DNA of 64,000 bases. Origin: Xanthobacteraceae bacterium. GTDB taxonomy: Bacteria > Pseudomonadota > Alphaproteobacteria > Rhizobiales > Xanthobacteraceae. The position numbers were made by a program, and so were the translations under genes. Numbering within the stretch: position 1 is the stretch's first letter; each line of letters starts with the position of its first letter. Location: positions 26,401 through 90,400 of the forward strand of contig SCUB01000006.1 in the NCBI GenBank assembly GCA_004297465.1. The letters are read 5' to 3'. Below are positions 16,881 through 26,263 of this stretch, piece after piece. The notes beneath the pieces were generated by a model, which ran no database searches, was not told the origin of the DNA, and saw only the letters and a list, made by a program, of their open reading frames with translations.

Positions 16881-17173
16881 TAGTCGTGACGCGGCAGGCC
16901 GAGGCGATACACGCCCTTGAAGTCGGAAGGATCGACCGGCTTGCCCTTGCGGTAGATCACCATCTGTCCGGCCAAAGCCAGCGCCACCGCGGCGTGGCGG
17001 ATCGGCACGATGAGGGCATGCCAGTCGCCGCCGGGCGTAACCTGCGGCGCGATTTCCTGCGCTAGTTCCGGCGCGCTCAGCGTTTTGTCGGCGCCGTGAC
17101 GGGCCAGCGCCGCGAGCAGGGCTTCGGCCAGCGGCGAGGCCGTGGCGCGGGAGGTCGAATCGGTCACCATCAT
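16880..17173 (-). CDS. DUF3253 family protein
   Basis: 97 residues. Matches the DUF3253 pattern: helical N-terminus, GDWHALIVPIRHAAVALALAGQMVIYRKGKPVDPSDFKGVYRL toward the end (given here as key blocks W-H-x-L, R-x-A-A-x-x-L, K-G-x-x-V-D-P, K-G-x-x-R). It looks like a small winged-helix fold; function is not established. The stop codon TAG lies at the border of the adjacent palindrome. Confidence 0.82.
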   Translation of the reverse strand: MMVTDSTSRATASPLAEALLAALARHGADKTLSAPELAQEIAPQVTPGGDWHALIVPIRHAAVALALAGQMVIYRKGKPVDPSDFKGVYRLGLPRHD

Positions 17174-17215
17174 GACCGCCGTCCTATCATGCCGGGCAGG
17201 GCGGCCGAAACCGGC

Positions 17216-17887
17216 TCACGCCACCATGGCGAGCGCGGCGTCCGAGGAGAACTGCCGCCGCCGCATCACCACCACCACGGCCGCGGTGGTGATCAGGAAG
17301 AACCACGGGCTGACGAACCAGCCGAGATAGCCGAGCGCGAAGAAGAACGCGCGCTGGCCGCGGTTGAAATGCCGGCCCGCCGCCTGGAACAGCAGCACCG
17401 TACGCCGTACATGGATCTTGGCCTCCACGGTGTCCTTGTCCTCGGCGAACGGCATGGCGCCGAACAGGATGGCGACGTAGTTGAACAGCCGGTACGACCA
17501 TGCAAATTTGAAGAACGCGTAGACGAAGATCAGCGTCAGCCCGATCGTCTTGATCTCCCACAGCACCGGCGTGCCCGGCACGCCGAACGGCAGGGCGGAG
17601 ATCAGCCCATGCGCCTCGCTGGTCGAACGCAGCAGCGTCAGCGCGCCGCCAATGGCGAAGATGGTGGTGGTGGCGAAGAACGCGGTGCCGTTTTGCAGCG
17701 CGGCCATGATCTGCATGTCCACCATGCGCATCTCGCGCGTCAGCATGCGGTCGATCCATTCCTCGCGGTAACGGTCCATCTGCGCGTTGAGCCCGCCGCG
17801 GCTCGCCGGCGCGCGCTCAAGCGTGACGGCGTAGATCGACCACGCCACGGCGAAGAACCCGAACGCCAGGATGTCGGGCCAGTTCAT
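17216..17887 (-). CDS. DUF599 family inner-membrane protein
   Basis: 223 residues with an N-terminal helix (ILAFGFFAVAWSIYAVTL), two central helices (AFFATTTIFAIGGALTLL and TIGLTLIFVYAFFKFAWS) and one near the C-terminus (LGWFVSPWFFLITTAAVVVV). Conserved family blocks are R-E-x-R-M-V-D, N-G-T-A-F-F-A-T and S-Y-R-L-F-N-Y. The start at 17887 places the first helix correctly; the longer frame to 18097 runs into the divergent GST gene. Function unknown. Confidence 0.82.
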   Translation of the reverse strand: MNWPDILAFGFFAVAWSIYAVTLERAPASRGGLNAQMDRYREEWIDRMLTREMRMVDMQIMAALQNGTAFFATTTIFAIGGALTLLRSTSEAHGLISALPFGVPGTPVLWEIKTIGLTLIFVYAFFKFAWSYRLFNYVAILFGAMPFAEDKDTVEAKIHVRRTVLLFQAAGRHFNRGQRAFFFALGYLGWFVSPWFFLITTAAVVVVMRRRQFSSDAALAMVA

Positions 17888-18039
17888 GGCGCTGTAGGTC
17901 AACAGGGATGCTCCTCGTCGGGTGGCGGAAATGTGCCATGGTTCGCCGCATGCGGCAAACTTGAGCAAAAAGGATGAGCTTGCATCCGGCGCGCCGGCAA
18001 CGGAAAGTGCGCGGCGCGAGCCAACGGAGAAGCGCCCCC

Positions 18040-18693
18040 ATGTCCCTGACGCTGGTGATCGGCAACAAGAATTATTCCTCGTGGTCGATGCGGCCATGGT
18101 TCGCCATGAAGGCGACCGGCATCGCGTTCAGCGAGATCATGGTTCCGATCTATCGGCCCGAAAGCAAGGCCAGGCTGCTCGGCTTCTCGCCCTCGGGCAA
18201 GGTGCCGGTCCTGATCGACGGCGACGTGACGGTGTGGGATTCGCTCGCCATCATCGAATATGTCGCCGAACTGCACCCCGAGGCGGGATTGTGGCCGCAG
18301 GATCGCGCCAGCCGCGCGCTGGCGCGGGCGGTGGCGGCCGAGATGCATTCAGGCTTTGCGGCGCTGCGCGGCGAGTGTGGCATGAACATCCACCGCCCGG
18401 CGCGGCCGCAGCCGCTGTCGGAGGAGGCGCGGGCGAACGTCGCGCGCGTTCAGGAGCTGTGGGGCGAATGCCGGACGCGCTACGGCCATCTCGGCCCGTT
18501 CCTGTTCGGCGCCATCGGCGCGGTGGATGCCATGTACGCGCCGGTGGTGTGGCGCTTCATCACCTATGCCGTCGAGGTGACGCCGGTGGCGCGCGCCTAT
18601 ATGGAGGCCATGCAGGGCGTGCCGGCCTGGCAGGAGTGGAGGGATGCCGCGCTGGCCGAGCAATGGGTGATCGAGCGTTTCGAGAGCGCCTGA
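18040..18693 (+). CDS. Glutathione S-transferase family protein
   Basis: 217 residues. The thioredoxin-like N-domain (LTLVIGNKNYSSWSMRPW) carries the Ser-rich active-site turn typical of YfcF/zeta-like bacterial GSTs; GKVPVLIDGD and VWDSLAIIEYVAE are the glutathione-binding blocks (near 50-75). The C-domain is all helical. Start at 18040 chosen because it begins directly at the first beta strand; the in-frame ATG at 17974 adds a basic tail without support. The substrate is unknown. Confidence 0.9.
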   Translation: MSLTLVIGNKNYSSWSMRPWFAMKATGIAFSEIMVPIYRPESKARLLGFSPSGKVPVLIDGDVTVWDSLAIIEYVAELHPEAGLWPQDRASRALARAVAAEMHSGFAALRGECGMNIHRPARPQPLSEEARANVARVQELWGECRTRYGHLGPFLFGAIGAVDAMYAPVVWRFITYAVEVTPVARAYMEAMQGVPAWQEWRDAALAEQWVIERFESA

Positions 18694-18934
18694 GCGACCG
18701 CAGCGGAATTTGCGGCAACGCACAACGCAAGGGCCCGCCGGATTTTGCGGATCTGCTCTTCATTTTCCTATATCATTGAAATGCTTGAATTAAATAACGC
18801 GTCAGCATAACTGTCCCATACTGGTCAAAATTGCGCCAACCTGCTATAATTATTATGAAAATCGATCCGACAAGCCGCTGCCGGGAATATGGCGTGGCTT
18901 CATTGCCTGGATGCGCGGGCAAAGGAGAACTGTG

Positions 18935-19129
18935 TTGAGACACAAATTCCACGTTGGCGAGTCCGTTTTCTTCACGGCCAGCAATATGTCGCGTCCGGCG
19001 GCCAGCGGCGTCTATGAAGTCATCAGGCTGCTGCCGACCGACGGCGATGACTGCCAGTACCGCATCAAGAGCGCGACGGAAGCGTTCGAGCGCGTCGCCC
19101 GCGAGAGCCAGCTTCAGAACGGCTGCTGA
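18935..19129 (+). CDS. Small conserved protein with HKFHVGESV / YRIKSATE motifs
   Basis: 64 residues. AAGGAG at 18922-18927 sits 7 bases before TTG at 18935 (or 4 before GTG at 18932), so a non-ATG start is preferred over the ATG at 18911. The protein reads as a small beta-rich domain: F-x-V-G-E-S-V, A-S-G-V-Y-E-V-I-R-L-L, C-Q-Y-R-I-K-S, ending in E-R-V-A-R-E-S-Q-L. I recall similar short uncharacterised proteins across Hyphomicrobiales. Function unknown. Confidence 0.65.
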   Translation: MRHKFHVGESVFFTASNMSRPAASGVYEVIRLLPTDGDDCQYRIKSATEAFERVARESQLQNGC

Positions 19130-19254
19130 TCCCGAGCGTCAGTTCGGGGACTTTGCGTATTTGCCTCGCGGAGGCCATCCATGGAAGGATGCGCCGCGGC
19201 CGCGCCAGAGGTATATCGCCTGTGGCGTGAGGGGGCTGGTGCGGAGTCGTGACG

Positions 19255-20145
19255 ATGAATTGGGCCTGGGCCGGTTCCATCAACGAGCTTTTCAATGCGC
19301 CGGAATTTCCGCTGTGGGCCGGCGCGGTCACGCTGGCGATATTCGTCGCCATGCTGCTGGTGACGGCGGCGCGCGCCCAGAAGAACGTCGCCAACGCGGT
19401 GCTCGCGGTGCTGGCGCTGGCCGGAGTTTTCTCCGCCGTTGCGCTGCCATGGTTCAACGTCAGCCCGCGCGCGATGACCCCAACTCGGCAGCCTTCCACC
19501 GAAGCGCGGATCGCCGCGCCCGCGCCCGCGCTCGCCTGTCTCGACGGGCTTGCCGGCGAAACCGTCGAGGCCGCCTGCGAGCGCGCGCTGTTCGGCTCGC
19601 CGGAGATGATCGCGGCCGCCGTCTCCTACACCGCCCGGCAGCTCACGCGGCTCAATGCCGCCGGCGTCAGCGGCACGCCGGAAACGGTGGTGCTGCGCCG
19701 GGTGCTGGAGCGCGACCGCTTCGGGTTCGTCGCCCATGTGCTGGCCGCGCGCGAGAACTGCGCTCCCAACGCCTGCGCCGCATTCCGCGTGCTGTCCGAT
19801 CCGGGGCGGATCATCGCCAACATGAATGCCCGCACCTATGACCTTCTGGTTGGGCGCGCCGCGTTGGCATGGACCGGCGGGGCCGCTCCGCCGCCATTTA
19901 CCTCCGCGACGATACCCACGCCCGCACAATCGGCGCCGACCGGCAAGCCGACAACCATCGATTTTCCCACGGCGGCATCGATCCCTCCGGTCAGCATCAT
20001 GACTCCGGAGCAGACCGAGCCTGCCGCGGCACCGCGCCCGGCCGCAACGGTCAAGCCCAAAACGGCGGCCAGGCCTCGCGCCGGCGCGCCGGTCTCCCTT
20101 GCGCCAACGCCGGTTGCGCCGCCGGCCGTGGCCGAGGAAAATTAG
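19255..20145 (+). CDS. Membrane protein with Pro/Ala-rich C-terminal tail, unknown function
   Basis: 296 residues from ATG 19255 (GTG at 19249 is also in frame). Two N-terminal transmembrane helices (about 18-42 and 48-65), then a globular part with CLDGLAGETVEAACERALFGSPE and further cysteines (ENCAPNACAAFRVL) that suggest a disulfide-bonded periplasmic domain. The last 90 residues are Pro/Ala/Thr-rich and probably disordered. No family assigned; it is followed 52 bases later by the DUF1489 gene. Confidence 0.65.
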   Translation: MNWAWAGSINELFNAPEFPLWAGAVTLAIFVAMLLVTAARAQKNVANAVLAVLALAGVFSAVALPWFNVSPRAMTPTRQPSTEARIAAPAPALACLDGLAGETVEAACERALFGSPEMIAAAVSYTARQLTRLNAAGVSGTPETVVLRRVLERDRFGFVAHVLAARENCAPNACAAFRVLSDPGRIIANMNARTYDLLVGRAALAWTGGAAPPPFTSATIPTPAQSAPTGKPTTIDFPTAASIPPVSIMTPEQTEPAAAPRPAATVKPKTAARPRAGAPVSLAPTPVAPPAVAEEN

Positions 20146-20197
20146 CGTCATCCGGTTTTTCCGATCGTATATACGCGCACTTCAACAAGGTCTTCTC

Positions 20198-20635
20198 ATG
20201 CCACTGCATCTCGTCAAGCTGTGCGTCGGCTGCGATTCCATCGCCGATCTGACGGGGTGGATCGCAACGCGGCTCAAGCAGGCGAAGGCGAAAGGCGAGC
20301 CGCGCCGCCATGTCCATGTCACCCGCATGAGTCCCAAGCGCGTCGACGAGCTGCTCGATGGCGGCTCGCTCTACTGGGTGATCCGGGGCGAGATCGCCTG
20401 CCGCGAAAAGCTCATAGCCATCGAGCCGTTCCGCGACCGCGACGGCGTGGGCCGTTGCCGCCTTGTGCTGGCGCCGAAAGTCATCCCCGTCGCGCCGCGC
20501 CCGCAGCGCGCCTTCCAGGGCTGGCGCTATCTTGCCGCCAGCGACGCGCCGCCGGATCTCGGCAGCAAGGGCGCTGGAGTTGCCACCCTGCCGGAGCCGC
20601 TGCGGCGCGAACTGCGCGAACTCGGGCTGTTGTGA
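20198..20635 (+). CDS. DUF1489 family protein
   Basis: 145 residues, start at ATG 20198 with AAGG nearby. Characteristic blocks: LHLVKLCVGCDSIADL at the N-terminus, HVTRMSPKRVDELLDGGSLYWVIRG, and QGWRYLAASDAPPDL near the C-terminus. A widespread alphaproteobacterial family of unknown function, sometimes near lysylation or quality-control genes; here it is convergent with panC with a 24-base gap. Confidence 0.85.
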   Translation: MPLHLVKLCVGCDSIADLTGWIATRLKQAKAKGEPRRHVHVTRMSPKRVDELLDGGSLYWVIRGEIACREKLIAIEPFRDRDGVGRCRLVLAPKVIPVAPRPQRAFQGWRYLAASDAPPDLGSKGAGVATLPEPLRRELRELGLL

Positions 20636-20659
20636 GCCTCACGCGCTCTTGGCGCAGCG

Positions 20660-21511
20660 TCAAACCTTCAGATTGTCGATGAGGCGGGTGTGGCCGATCT
20701 TGGCGGCCACCAGGAGGCGCGCCGGGCCGTCCCCGAGCGAGGCGAGCGGCGCGAGGCTCTCGGCGTGCCGCGCCTCGAGATAGTCGAGCGCGAAGCCGGC
20801 CTCGACGACGGCGCGGCGGCCGTCTTCAAGCGTGGCCGCAACGGCCTCGCCGCCGCGCAGCCGGGCCGCGCAATCCTTGAGGGTGCGGTAGAGCACCGGG
20901 GCGGAGCGGCGTTCGTCCGCCGACAGGTAGACGTTGCGCGACGACATGGCGAGGCCGTCGCGCTCGCGCCGGACCGGCGCGCCGATCACCTTGACGCCGA
21001 GATCGAGGTCGCGCGCCATGCGCGTCACCACCTTGAGCTGCTGGTAGTCCTTCTCGCCGAACACGGCGACATCCGGCCGGCATTGCAGCAACAGCTTGCC
21101 GACCACCGTGGCGACGCCGCCGAAGAAATGCGGGCGGAAGCGGTCCTCGAGTCCGGCGAGGGCCGGGCCTCCGGGCGCAATCGCGGTGGAGAAGCCGTCC
21201 GGGTACATCGCCTCCGCTGTCGGCGCCCACACCAGATCGACCTTTTCCGCCGCGAGCTTCGCGAGGTCGGCATCCATGGTGCGCGGATAGGAGCCGAAGT
21301 CCTCGTGCGGCGCGAACTGCTTCGGGTTGACGAAGATCGAGACAATCACCCGGCTGGCGCGGCGGCGGGCGAGGCGCACCAGCGAGATGTGGCCGGCGTG
21401 CAACGCGCCCATGGTCGGCACCAGCGCGACTGTGGCGCGGCGGCTACGGAGTGTGTCGAGGGAGCGGCGCAGGGCGGCGAGGGAACGCGCGACGGGAGGA
21501 CGGCGGGTCAT
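20660..21511 (-). CDS. panC: Pantoate-beta-alanine ligase
   Basis: 283 residues, normal length. Joins pantoate and beta-alanine using ATP, the last step of pantothenate synthesis. Seen: the nucleotidyl-transferase HIGH-like motif [10 protein letters not shown] near residue 32; [31 protein letters not shown] near 150; and the KMSKS-equivalent MSSRNVYL. Start ATG at 21511 with GGGAGG upstream. panB is not adjacent. Confidence 0.95.
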   Translation of the reverse strand: MTRRPPVARSLAALRRSLDTLRSRRATVALVPTMGALHAGHISLVRLARRRASRVIVSIFVNPKQFAPHEDFGSYPRTMDADLAKLAAEKVDLVWAPTAEAMYPDGFSTAIAPGGPALAGLEDRFRPHFFGGVATVVGKLLLQCRPDVAVFGEKDYQQLKVVTRMARDLDLGVKVIGAPVRRERDGLAMSSRNVYLSADERRSAPVLYRTLKDCAARLRGGEAVAATLEDGRRAVVEAGFALDYLEARHAESLAPLASLGDGPARLLVAAKIGHTRLIDNLKV

Positions 21512-21640
21512 GAGGAGATGGAAACTGCCAAATTGGGTGGATGTGCTGACGGAATTGGCAATCTAGCCGGTTTGTCGCGTCCGCGCGAGATGGCTTCATC
21601 ACCGCGTCATGAAACCATGCATCGGACGGGGCAGCACGAA

Positions 21641-21658
21641 CGTGTTAACTGGAACACG
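21641..21658. promoter_or_regulatory. Inverted repeat upstream of mipZ
   Basis: CGTGTT and AACACG flank six bases (AACTGG), about 80 bases before the mipZ start. A possible operator; no regulator assigned. Confidence 0.25.
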
Positions 21659-21736
21659 CTGATGTGCGCGCGCGCTTCCGCATTTTTCTTGACCGTGCAA
21701 CCCGGGCAAATCAACAATGCATGGGGGAAACAAGCC

Positions 21737-22660
21737 ATGCTGTTGCAGGCCAGCCGGGGGCCGTCAGGCTCCGCGCACGTTGTCGTGTTGGGTAACGAGA
21801 AGGGTGGATCGGGAAAATCCACCAACGCGATCCATATTGCGGTTGCGTTGCTGAAGGCCGGGCAGCGTGTCGCCACCATCGATCTCGACCCCCGCCAGCA
21901 GAGCTTCACCCATTACATCGAATACCGCCGCGCCTGGGCGCGCCGCACCGGCCTGCCGCTGGAACTGCCGGAGCATTTCTGCATCGCGCGCGGCACCAGC
22001 ATGCAGGTTGCCGACAACGAGGCCGCCGAGGTTTCGATGTTTTCCGCCGCCGTGAGCCGGGTCGAGCACAGCCACGACTTCATCATCATCGATACGCCGG
22101 GCACCGACAGCTACCTGATGCGGCTGGCCCACTCGATGGCCGACACCCTGGTGACGCCCATCAACGACAGCTTTCTTGATTTCGACGTGCTCGGCACCGT
22201 CGATCCGGCCAATTACGCGGTGATCGGCGAGAGCCAGTACGCCGCCATGGTGCGCGAGGCGCGCCGCCATCGCCGTCAGATCGACGGCGCCACCACCGAC
22301 TGGATCGTGATCCGCAACCGGCTGTCCTCGCTGGTGTCGCGCAACAAGCGGCAGGTCGCCGAGTGCCTGAAGGAACTGTCGCTGCGCCTCGGCTTCCGCG
22401 CCATCGACGGTTTCTCGGAGCGGGTGATCTATCGCGAGTTCTTCCCGCGCGGCCTGACCGCGCTCGACGATCTCGACCAGGCGACGCTGGGCACGCGGCC
22501 AAGCCTTGCCCATATCTCGGCGCGCGAGGAAGTCTCGGCCCTGTTGCGCCAGCTCAAGCTGCCGCTCGACGAGCGCGGCCGCCGGCGCGCCGCCGCGCGG
22601 CAGGAATGGTTTGCCCATGTCGACAAGCCGCTGGAGGATTTCGACCTTATCAGCCCGTGA
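21737..22660 (+). CDS. mipZ: Division plane positioning ATPase MipZ
   Basis: 307 residues. ParA/MinD-family ATPase that forms a gradient from the poles by binding ParB and DNA and blocks FtsZ polymerisation there, so the septum forms at mid-cell. Seen: deviant Walker A NEKGGSGKST at 20-29; DLDPRQQS near 49-56; Walker B FIIIDTPGTD near 114; and the MipZ-specific long C-terminal part with WIVIRNRLSSLVSRN and FREFFPRGLT-like block (VIYREFFPRGLTALD). Start at ATG 21737 behind GGGGAAA; the frame upstream to 20690 is antisense to panC. First gene of a three-gene run. Confidence 0.92.
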   Translation: MLLQASRGPSGSAHVVVLGNEKGGSGKSTNAIHIAVALLKAGQRVATIDLDPRQQSFTHYIEYRRAWARRTGLPLELPEHFCIARGTSMQVADNEAAEVSMFSAAVSRVEHSHDFIIIDTPGTDSYLMRLAHSMADTLVTPINDSFLDFDVLGTVDPANYAVIGESQYAAMVREARRHRRQIDGATTDWIVIRNRLSSLVSRNKRQVAECLKELSLRLGFRAIDGFSERVIYREFFPRGLTALDDLDQATLGTRPSLAHISAREEVSALLRQLKLPLDERGRRRAAARQEWFAHVDKPLEDFDLISP

Positions 22661-22781
22661 AACAGGGCGTAAAAGCGAGGCAAAAGTCCGACTGCCGGAT
22701 TGCGCCCCGCCGCGAAAATCGCCACATAGCGCTTATTCCGTAAAATGGCCCCGGTTCGGCAACCGGAATGGATTGACGGTG

Positions 22782-23507
22782 ATGGCGCGCGAACCGACTT
22801 CCGGACACCCCCCCGGCGACGTCACGCCGGCCCGCTCCTCGGCGGCCGAGGTGGCCGACTTCATTGCCAGGATGAAGGCGGTGGCGCCGCATGCGGGCGC
22901 CGGCGCCGGACGCCTGGTGTTCGCGCTCGACGCCACCATGAGCCGCCAGCCGACCTGGGACATGGCCTGCGCGCTGCAGGCCGACATGTTCAAGGAGGCG
23001 GCCGCGATCGGCGGCCTCGCCATTCGCCTGATGTATTACCGCGGCCTCGGCGAGTGCCGCGCCACCGGATGGATCGCCGAGCCGTCGCGGCTTGCCGGAC
23101 TGATGACGCGTATCGACTGCCGGGGCGGCCAGACCCAGATCGCCAAGGTGCTCGCCGATGTCCGCAGGCAGGCGGCTTCCGCCGGGATTCGCGCGCTGGT
23201 GTTCGTCGGCGATGCCATGGAGGAGCCGATCGACCGGCTGTGCGCGCTAGCCGGCGAACTCGGGCTGCTCAAGGTGCCGGCTTTCATGTTCCAGGAAGGT
23301 CATGACCCGGAGGCCGAACGGGCGTTCCGCGAGATTGCCCGGTTGAGTGGCGGCGCATGGTGCCGGTTCGATCCGGGCGCGGCCGGACAGTTGCGCGACC
23401 TGTTGCGGGCGGCGGCGGCCTATGCCGCCGGCGGGCGCGAGGCGCTGGCGCGGCTGGCGCGTGGCGGCGGAAGCGCGACGCGCCTGATCGAGCAGATGGG
23501 CCGCTGA
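22782..23507 (+). CDS. VWA-like domain protein in the mipZ operon
   Basis: 241 residues. A von Willebrand A-type Rossmann fold is suggested by LVFALDATMSRQPTWDMA (D-x-T-x-S metal site), a central GGQTQIAKVL, and ALVFVGDAMEE. The N-terminal 40 residues are Pro/Ser-rich; the C-terminus is helical. The stop overlaps the start of the J-domain gene (TGATG), so the two are coupled. No signal peptide, so cytoplasmic. Function unknown. Confidence 0.75.
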   Translation: MAREPTSGHPPGDVTPARSSAAEVADFIARMKAVAPHAGAGAGRLVFALDATMSRQPTWDMACALQADMFKEAAAIGGLAIRLMYYRGLGECRATGWIAEPSRLAGLMTRIDCRGGQTQIAKVLADVRRQAASAGIRALVFVGDAMEEPIDRLCALAGELGLLKVPAFMFQEGHDPEAERAFREIARLSGGAWCRFDPGAAGQLRDLLRAAAAYAAGGREALARLARGGGSATRLIEQMGR

Positions 23508-24214
23508 TGCTGACGCTGATTGCCGGAATCATCGCGCTGCTGCTGTTGTCTCTGGCCTTGAACGCGTTCCGCGCCGCCAATCCGCATGTGCTGGCGCGCG
23601 CCATCAAGATCGCGGGAGGAATCATCTCGCTGGCCACGGCAACCTTCCTCGGCGTGCGCGGCCAGATCGCGGTGGCGCTGCCGATCGGATTGTTCGGGCT
23701 GGGGCTTTTGGGCTGGGTGCCGTTTTCGGCAGGCGATTTCTTTTCCCGCGCCGCCCGGTCGAGCGGACAGGCCTCGCGGGTGCGCGCCAACTTTGTCGAG
23801 ATGACGCTCGACCACGACAGCGGACAGCTGTCGGGCCGGTTCATTGCCGGCCGTCATGCCGGCCGCTCGCTCGACGAGTTCGACCTGCCGGCGCTGCTTA
23901 CGGCGCTCGGCGAGATCGACGACGACAGCCGCGCGCTACTGGCCGGTTATCTGGACCGCCGCTTTGCCGGATGGCGCGAGCACGCTCAGGGTGATGCGGC
24001 AGGCGGGCGCGGCCGGCCGCCGCCGGGCGGCAAAATGACCGAGGAGGAGGCCTATCAGATCCTTGGCCTGCAAACGGGTGCGGGCCGCGCCGACATCACG
24101 CGCGCGCACCGGAACCTGATGAAGAAACTCCATCCCGATCAGGGGGGGTCGACGTATCTCGCGGCTCGCGTGAACGAGGCCAAGGACGTTCTTCTTCGAC
24201 GGCATCGCAACTAA
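23507..24214 (+). CDS. Membrane-anchored J-domain protein
   Basis: 235 residues. The first 20 residues form a transmembrane helix and a second hydrophobic segment follows at about 45-75. After a soluble region (about 80-170) comes a compact C-terminal J domain: TEEEAYQILGLQTGAG, then HRNLMKKLHPDQGGS with the HPD triad at 209-211. It should recruit a DnaK-type chaperone to the membrane, like TIM14/DjlA-type proteins. It overlaps the VWA gene by one base. The client is unknown; the neighbours hint at envelope or division. Confidence 0.85.
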   Translation: MLTLIAGIIALLLLSLALNAFRAANPHVLARAIKIAGGIISLATATFLGVRGQIAVALPIGLFGLGLLGWVPFSAGDFFSRAARSSGQASRVRANFVEMTLDHDSGQLSGRFIAGRHAGRSLDEFDLPALLTALGEIDDDSRALLAGYLDRRFAGWREHAQGDAAGGRGRPPPGGKMTEEEAYQILGLQTGAGRADITRAHRNLMKKLHPDQGGSTYLAARVNEAKDVLLRRHRN

Positions 24215-24274
24215 CTCCAAGCAACGCTTACAACGTGCGGACTCGTTCTCCTCTCTGCTGACGCCTGTTGCCTG

Positions 24275-24300
24275 TCCGCCTTTGCGGCGGATTTAGTTTT
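24275..24300 (+). terminator. Terminator after the mipZ-VWA-J operon
   Basis: Six-base stem TCCGCC / GGCGGA with TTTGC loop, followed by a T-rich run (TTTAGTTTTT) in the plus direction. It lies against the end of the convergent dacA gene. Confidence 0.5.
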
Positions 24301-25978
24301 TGATTGTGATGCATGAGATGTCGCTGCGCTTGAGCGTGCGGCAGACGGCTTCGGCCTGGTCGCGGTCGAGGCCGGCAAAGCGCGCGCGGTACAGCGTCTT
24401 GTCGCCCTTGGCGACGGATTCGGTGAACGGATCGGCCTTGCCGAGCAGGTTCTTGGCCTGGCCGCGTACGGTATCAAGCCGATGGCGCGCCTCGGATTCG
24501 TCGGGGAAAGCGCCGACCTGGACGATCCAGCCGGAGCGCACCACGGGCTTTGCGGCGGCGGCGGCGGGCGTCGCGGCGGCAGGCGCCGACGAGGCCGGGA
24601 TCGGGGCCGGGAAGGCGGCCGGCTGGCTCGGCGCCGGGCTCTGCCACGGCTCGGCCGCCATCGCCATGGCGTTGTTCTGGCTGACGGGCAGGGTGCCGAG
24701 GATGCCGGTGCCGATGCCGTGGTTGGGCTGCAGCGGCGGATTGGCGCGCGCCGGCTCGTCGCGCAGCACGGCGGGTTCGACCCTGGATGCCAGCGTCGGC
24801 TGCGCGGCGGGCGAGACCGAAGCGGTCGCCGTCGGCGCGGCGGCCTGAGCCTGTTCCGTCGCGGCGCGGCCATGGCCGGATTTCACATGCACGGTCTTGA
24901 CCCGAAGCGGGACCATCGGCTCGGCCGAGCCGGGCATGATCGCCGGCTGGGCGGCGATGACGCCGCTGGAGAGTTCCGCCGGCCGTGCCGCCGGAATGGG
25001 GGGTGCGGTTTGCGCCGGCGCGGCGGCCGGACGCGGCGCTTCCCTGGTCTCGGCCGAGGCGACCTTCATCTCGCCGCCGTCCCGTTCGGCCACCAGCGGC
25101 GCTGTGCGGCGGGCGGCGCCCTCGCCGATATGCTGGGCCAGGAGCTGGCGCATCGTGGCATCGCGCGCGCCGCCGCTGCGGCCGCCGAGCACGACGCCGA
25201 CGATGTGCCGGTTGCCGCGGCGCACCGACGACACCAGGTTGAACCCCGATGAGCGCGTATAGCCGGTCTTGATGCCGTCGACGCCTTCGAAGCTGCCGAG
25301 AAGCTTGTTGTGGTTGCGGATGACTCGGCCGCGGTAGTGGAACGCGGCGGTCGAGAAATAGCGGTAGTATTTCGGAAAGCGGTCCTGAATGGCGCGGCCG
25401 AGCAGCGCCTGGTCGCGCGCGGTGGTGACCTGATCCTCGTCGGGCAGGCCGGAGGCGTTGCGATAGACGGTCTTGCTCATGCCGAGCGCGCGCGCCTTGC
25501 GCGTCATCAGCCTGGCGAATTCGTCCTCATCGCCGGAGATCGCCTCGGCGATCACCACGGCGGCGTCGTTGGCCGACCTGGTCACCAGGCCCTTGATGGC
25601 GTCCTCGACTTGCAGGGTCGAGCCCGGACGCAAGCCAAGCTTGGTCGGGGCCTGGTCGCTGGCATGTTCGGAGACTTTCATCTCGCCGTCGAGCTTCATG
25701 CGGCCGCTTTCGAGCCGCTCGAACAGCAGGTACAGCGTCATGATCTTGGTCAGCGAGGCGGGGTGGCGCGGGCCGTCGGCGTTGGTGGCCTGCAGCACAT
25801 TGCCGGAATTGGCGTCGACAATGATGGATGCAAACGGCGGGCTATAGCTCGAGCGCTGGCGGCGGTAGCGCCGCGCGTCGGCGGAATCCATGCTGATGGC
25901 AAGCGTGGCGGCAAAGGTGGCCAGCCCGAAAACGCAATAACGAAGCTTCCGACCGGCTTCGGCGGATACGCGCAGCAT
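24293..25978 (-). CDS. D-alanyl-D-alanine carboxypeptidase (low-molecular-mass PBP) with SPOR domain
   Basis: 561 residues. Trims the terminal D-Ala from peptidoglycan stem peptides in the periplasm. Seen: a signal anchor (about 12-30), SLTK at 75-78 (nucleophile Ser75), SAN at 135-137, KTG at 237-239, all canonical PBP5-class motifs. A Pro/Ala-rich linker (about 310-470) leads to a C-terminal SPOR domain (about 480-561) with GWIVQVGAF, which binds denuded septal glycan. ATG at 25978 follows GGGGAAG; the TTG at 26008 is less likely. SPOR targeting suggests action at the division site. Confidence 0.93.
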   Translation of the reverse strand: MLRVSAEAGRKLRYCVFGLATFAATLAISMDSADARRYRRQRSSYSPPFASIIVDANSGNVLQATNADGPRHPASLTKIMTLYLLFERLESGRMKLDGEMKVSEHASDQAPTKLGLRPGSTLQVEDAIKGLVTRSANDAAVVIAEAISGDEDEFARLMTRKARALGMSKTVYRNASGLPDEDQVTTARDQALLGRAIQDRFPKYYRYFSTAAFHYRGRVIRNHNKLLGSFEGVDGIKTGYTRSSGFNLVSSVRRGNRHIVGVVLGGRSGGARDATMRQLLAQHIGEGAARRTAPLVAERDGGEMKVASAETREAPRPAAAPAQTAPPIPAARPAELSSGVIAAQPAIMPGSAEPMVPLRVKTVHVKSGHGRAATEQAQAAAPTATASVSPAAQPTLASRVEPAVLRDEPARANPPLQPNHGIGTGILGTLPVSQNNAMAMAAEPWQSPAPSQPAAFPAPIPASSAPAAATPAAAAAKPVVRSGWIVQVGAFPDESEARHRLDTVRGQAKNLLGKADPFTESVAKGDKTLYRARFAGLDRDQAEAVCRTLKRSDISCITIKN

Positions 25979-26263
25979 TGGCTTCCCCGTCCCAATCCCG
26001 TTTCCCAAGGAACTGTGACGGGAGCTGCCCGCTCTCGGTCACAGTGCATGCCGTCGCTGCCGGGTGGCTTCCTGTCCGACGCGGCCAAGAGGCTGATTTG
26101 CCGCGTATTCGGTGGTAGCTCGTCGCCGGAACGACACAGTCAATCACGGTATGGCCGTGCGGTTGCTAAAGGGTTAAGCAGTTCTTGCCGGGGCATGGAC
26201 ATGACGGTGGATTGCGACTTTTGCATGCCGATTTCTGGATGATTGCCCGGACTTTAATCAAAT

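Noticed and set aside
20690..21736. In-frame upstream extension of mipZ through the panC antisense strand
   Set aside because: MipZ begins properly at 21737 with a ribosome site; the extension is antisense to panC.
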